A stretch of DNA of 64,000 bases, taken from contig CP042428.1 in assembly GCA_024207135.1 (NCBI GenBank), forward strand, positions 3,782,001 to 3,846,000. The letters are read 5' to 3'. A program made the translations under genes and the position numbers. Shown here in pieces: positions 61,187 through 64,000 of this stretch. The notes under the pieces are model-generated. The model worked only from the letters and a program-made list of their open reading frames with translations. It was not told the origin of the DNA and searched no databases. Source of the stretch: Arthrobacter sp. C2 (GTDB lineage Bacteria; Actinomycetota; Actinomycetes; Actinomycetales; Micrococcaceae). How positions within the stretch are numbered: position 1 is the first letter of the stretch; every line of letters begins with the position of its first letter.

Positions 61187-64000
61187 CTAGGACCCCAGGG
61201 CCAGGAATGCGCCGAGCTGGGCGAAGGCGGCGGGGGTGCCGGGCAGGAAGTGGGTGAGCGCGGGGGAGCGCACGATCACGGCGCGCCATTGCCCGCGCGA
61301 GACCGCCACGTTGATCCGGTTGCGGTTCAGCAAAAAGTCGATGCCGCGGGCCGCGTCGTCGGCCGAGGAACATGCCATGGACACGATCACCACCGGTGCC
61401 TCCTGGCCCTGGAACTTGTCCACGGTGCCGACCTTCACATCCGCCAACCCGGCGTCGTCGAGTTCGGTGCGCAGCAGGTTGACCTGGGCGTTGTAGGCGG
61501 CGACCACCAGCACGTCCTCGGCCAGCAGCGGCCGGGGTTCCTTGCCTTCGTCCCCGATCCAGGAAAGCCCCATGTGGGCGCGGACCTGGTTGATGACCTC
61601 GTGCGCCTCCTCCACCGCCTGGGTGGTGTTTCCCCGGTGCTCCACGAAGACGGTGGAAACCCCGGCAGGCACGTGGGACAGCGAGCGCTTGGCGGCCGCG
61701 GGGGCCGAATGCAGCTTGGAGGAATAGCTCAGGGCCGAGACCTTGGCACAGAGCTCGGGGTGCATGCGCCAGGAGTCGGCCAGGAAGTAGCCCAGTTCCT
61801 CGGGCAGCGTGGGGTGCCCGGCGCTGAGCCAGCCCAGCGCGGATTCGTCCACCGGCTGCGGGTGCGAGCCCTGGGTGACCTGCGGCAACTGCTGCGGGTC
61901 GCCCAGCAGCAGCAGGCGGGTTGCGGCGCGGGAGACCGCCAGGGTGTTGGCCAGCGAATACTGTCCGGCCTCGTCGATGACCAGCAGGTCAAGGGAGCCC
62001 TCCGGGACCCGCTTGCCGGTCATGGTCCAGGCGGTGCCGCCGATCAGCGCGCCCTCCTCGGAATTCAGCAGTTCCTCCACCGCGTCGTCGGTGGTGCCGG
62101 CCCACGGGACCTCGGTCTTGTCCCCGGCCTTCAGCTTCTTGGCGACCTGCTCGGGGTGCACCCCGGCGCCGGTGATGGCCTTGGTGAGCACGTTGTCGAT
62201 GACCGCGTGGGACTGGGCCACGACCCCGACCTTCCAACCCTGTTTCACCAGGGCGGCAATGACGTGGGAGGCCACGAAGGTCTTGCCCGTCCCGGGAGGT
62301 CCCTGGACCGCGAGGTAGGAATGGTCCAGGTCGTTCAGGGCCTCGACGATGGCGCCGACGACGTTGCGTTGCCCGTTGGCCAGCGCAGGGGCCGGCGGGG
62401 CGGAAAGGGTCTTGAAGCGCGGGGGGGACTTGCGCAGGATGTCGATGCCCGGGTGCCTGGGCATCGAGGGCAGGGCGCCGCCCACGGTGCGCGCGAGCTC
62501 CGCCAGGGCCTCGCGCAGCGAGGCGGTGTTGATGGGCTGGTCGGGGGTCAGCGCCACCGGCAGCGTCCCGAAGGGGGCCACCTTCTTGCTTGACTTCTCC
62601 GCAACGACGAAGCGGTCCTCGTTTTCCCGCACCACGGCATTGAACAGCCCGGCCCGCTGCGCGTTGCTGGGTTCCAGTTCCGGCGGCAGGGGAGCGGAAT
62701 ACATGGCAAACCAGGAGCTGCCGACCTTGAAGTCCGAGCCCTCGGCCATGGTGCCGGTCAGCTCGGTGACGCGGGTTTCCACCTGGGCGCGGGCGGTGGC
62801 CTTGTGCCAGTCCTCAACCACCTGGGCGTCATCGACCAGGAACACGTTGCGGGTGTCGGCCCACGCGTCGAAGGGTTGGTCGAGGCGGTCGAAATGCTCC
62901 CACCAGAATTGCTTGGCCTCGCGGCGGTGGTAGCCGGTGGCGGCGGCGACCATGGCGATGGCCCGCTCGTCGTTGCTCAGGGCGCGGTCCGCGGGCAGGG
63001 ATTCGAGGTATTCGCGCAGCGCGATTTCCTCCGCGCTGGGCTCGACGTCATCGACGCCGGGCAGGGCCGCCTCGTCCACCCATTGCGTGTGCGGTTGGTG
63101 CGGGACCAGGCCGAGCAGCCAGTCGCGCAGCCGCAGCGTGGAGAGGCAGTCGTATTCGTTGTAGTCGCGGATGGATTCCAGGATCCGTGCGGCGGCTGCC
63201 TCATCAACCTCGAGCTGCTCGCAGTACTTGGCGTAGGCGACCACGGAGGCTCCGGCGTCCTTGACGTCCCCGCCGCGCAGGTGCTCGCCCATGTACAGCG
63301 GCTCGAGCTTCTTGATGGAGTAGGAGCGTTCGGAGATCAGCAGGGAGTGGCGGACCGTGTCGTAGAGGTCCACCAGCAGTCCCTCGCGCAGCCACGCATC
63401 GATGGTGTCCTCGGCAACCACGTGGCGCAGCGAGAGGTTCCGCAGTGCGCTCTTCTCGTAGGGCGCGTAGTGGTAGATCTTCATCTTCGGGAAGATCGCG
63501 CGCCGGGCCTCGACGTAGGCGACGAAGTCGGTGAAGGCCTTGCGCTCGCCGGCCCGCGAGTGGGCCCAGAAGGGCTTGAAGACCGGTTCGGCGGTGTCGA
63601 TCTCGATGACGCCGAAGAGGTATTCCAGTCCCCAGGATTCGTCGAAGGGGTCCTGCCAGAGCGGGTCGCCCTCGAAGTCGAAGAAGATGTCCCCGGGATC
63701 GGCTTCCGGGAGCCGGGAAATGGTTTGGTTGGCGTTGATCTTGTAGGCGACCCCGCCGATGGTTCCGTCGGTGGCGCCGAGCCCGACCTGCATGCGGGCT
63801 TGTTCGGCGAGCTTGTGGTGCGGATCCCGGGCCTTGGTGTTGGAGGCGGCGAGCTCGTCGATGGTGGTGATGCCCGCCTCGAGGAGCTTCTTGCGCCGGG
63901 TGGAGCTCATGCCGGCGACCAGCAGCAGGTCGCGGTGGGCCGCGACCTGGGCGGCGCAGTAGTCGCAGCGGCCGCAGGCCCCGATGCCGTCCTGGCCCCA
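61187..64000 (-). CDS. TM0106-type RecB nuclease/superfamily 1 helicase fusion, 5' end missing
   Basis: At least 938 residues; the frame is open through the window end, where GACGRCDYCAAQVAAHRDLLL carries part of a cysteine cluster. A RecB-like nuclease domain follows (about 60-330 of the visible part, with FFDFEGDPLW and YNEYDCLSTLRLRDWL). A DNA2/NAM7-type helicase comes next: Walker A GPPGTGKT, LLVIDEAGQYSL, and a C-terminal VGTVDKFQGQEAPVV with NVAVSRGQWR. It probably processes DNA or RNA ends in repair; exact role unknown. Confidence 0.85.
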   Translation of the reverse strand, partial: WGQDGIGACGRCDYCAAQVAAHRDLLLVAGMSSTRRKKLLEAGITTIDELAASNTKARDPHHKLAEQARMQVGLGATDGTIGGVAYKINANQTISRLPEADPGDIFFDFEGDPLWQDPFDESWGLEYLFGVIEIDTAEPVFKPFWAHSRAGERKAFTDFVAYVEARRAIFPKMKIYHYAPYEKSALRNLSLRHVVAEDTIDAWLREGLLVDLYDTVRHSLLISERSYSIKKLEPLYMGEHLRGGDVKDAGASVVAYAKYCEQLEVDEAAAARILESIRDYNEYDCLSTLRLRDWLLGLVPHQPHTQWVDEAALPGVDDVEPSAEEIALREYLESLPADRALSNDERAIAMVAAATGYHRREAKQFWWEHFDRLDQPFDAWADTRNVFLVDDAQVVEDWHKATARAQVETRVTELTGTMAEGSDFKVGSSWFAMYSAPLPPELEPSNAQRAGLFNAVVRENEDRFVVAEKSSKKVAPFGTLPVALTPDQPINTASLREALAELARTVGGALPSMPRHPGIDILRKSPPRFKTLSAPPAPALANGQRNVVGAIVEALNDLDHSYLAVQGPPGTGKTFVASHVIAALVKQGWKVGVVAQSHAVIDNVLTKAITGAGVHPEQVAKKLKAGDKTEVPWAGTTDDAVEELLNSEEGALIGGTAWTMTGKRVPEGSLDLLVIDEAGQYSLANTLAVSRAATRLLLLGDPQQLPQVTQGSHPQPVDESALGWLSAGHPTLPEELGYFLADSWRMHPELCAKVSALSYSSKLHSAPAAAKRSLSHVPAGVSTVFVEHRGNTTQAVEEAHEVINQVRAHMGLSWIGDEGKEPRPLLAEDVLVVAAYNAQVNLLRTELDDAGLADVKVGTVDKFQGQEAPVVIVSMACSSADDAARGIDFLLNRNRINVAVSRGQWRAVIVRSPALTHFLPGTPAAFAQLGAFLALGS

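Overview
The window is high-GC, densely packed DNA with frequent 4-nt stop/start overlaps, GTG and TTG starts, and actinobacterial gene families (PucR and IdeR/DtxR control, HtaA heme protein with an LAxTG-type anchor, CmtR-like sensor). A Micrococcaceae chromosome (Arthrobacter/Paeniglutamicibacter type) is the best guess; no rRNA, tRNA or other marker here proves the genus. I see no insertion sequence, prophage or CRISPR array.

Layout. 0-9.6 kb: a creatinine/creatine locus with a partial NCS1 permease, creatininase, MHS-type transporter, creatinase, a yeast-type cytosine (possibly creatinine) deaminase and an IclR regulator, followed by a cupin, an alpha/beta hydrolase and an FAD dehydrogenase of unknown substrate. 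A consensus promoter with a perfect 19-bp palindrome at its start site precedes the transporter. 9.6-14.3 kb: small membrane protein, DUF2087 protein, DUF4190-type membrane protein, inositol-phosphatase-like enzyme, and a MarR/DHA2 efflux pair with an array of operator half-sites. 14.3-23.9 kb: APC permease, CaiB-type CoA-transferase, PucR regulator, GabT, glutaryl-CoA dehydrogenase, aldehyde dehydrogenase and 3-hydroxyacyl-CoA dehydrogenase. Together these form a plausible 5-aminovalerate -> glutarate -> glutaryl-CoA -> crotonyl-CoA route, linked by a repeated TTGGATRAT-type motif. 23.9-24.9 kb carries no convincing gene except two tiny ORFs with good ribosome-binding sites. 24.9-31.3 kb: xanthine dehydrogenase xdhABC and an NCS2 purine permease.

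31.4-34.8 kb: housekeeping enzymes (PNPOx-like protein, APP1-type phosphatase, thioesterase, histidine phosphatase). 34.8-41.9 kb: iron/heme acquisition, with a siderophore-interacting protein, hmuTUV, an anchored HtaA protein and divergent heme oxygenase; two IdeR/DtxR-like boxes suggest iron control. 41.9-44.7 kb: two coupled 3-methyladenine glycosylases, then a CmtR-like metal sensor with a CDF exporter. 45-49 kb: VanZ-like protein and a MacB/FtsX-type ABC transporter. 49.1-55.7 kb: on the minus strand, jetA-jetB-jetC of a Wadjet/MksBEF-like SMC complex, then an ECF sigma factor and an O6-alkylguanine methyltransferase in the slot where jetD would be expected. 55.8-59.2 kb: three lipoproteins. 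59.8-64 kb: aldo/keto reductase, a small ORF, and a RecB-nuclease/helicase truncated by the window end.

The most interesting points are the jetABC set without a visible jetD next to sigma-ogt, the PucR-associated motif joining two parts of the glutarate cluster, and the creatinine locus with its clear promoter/operator.
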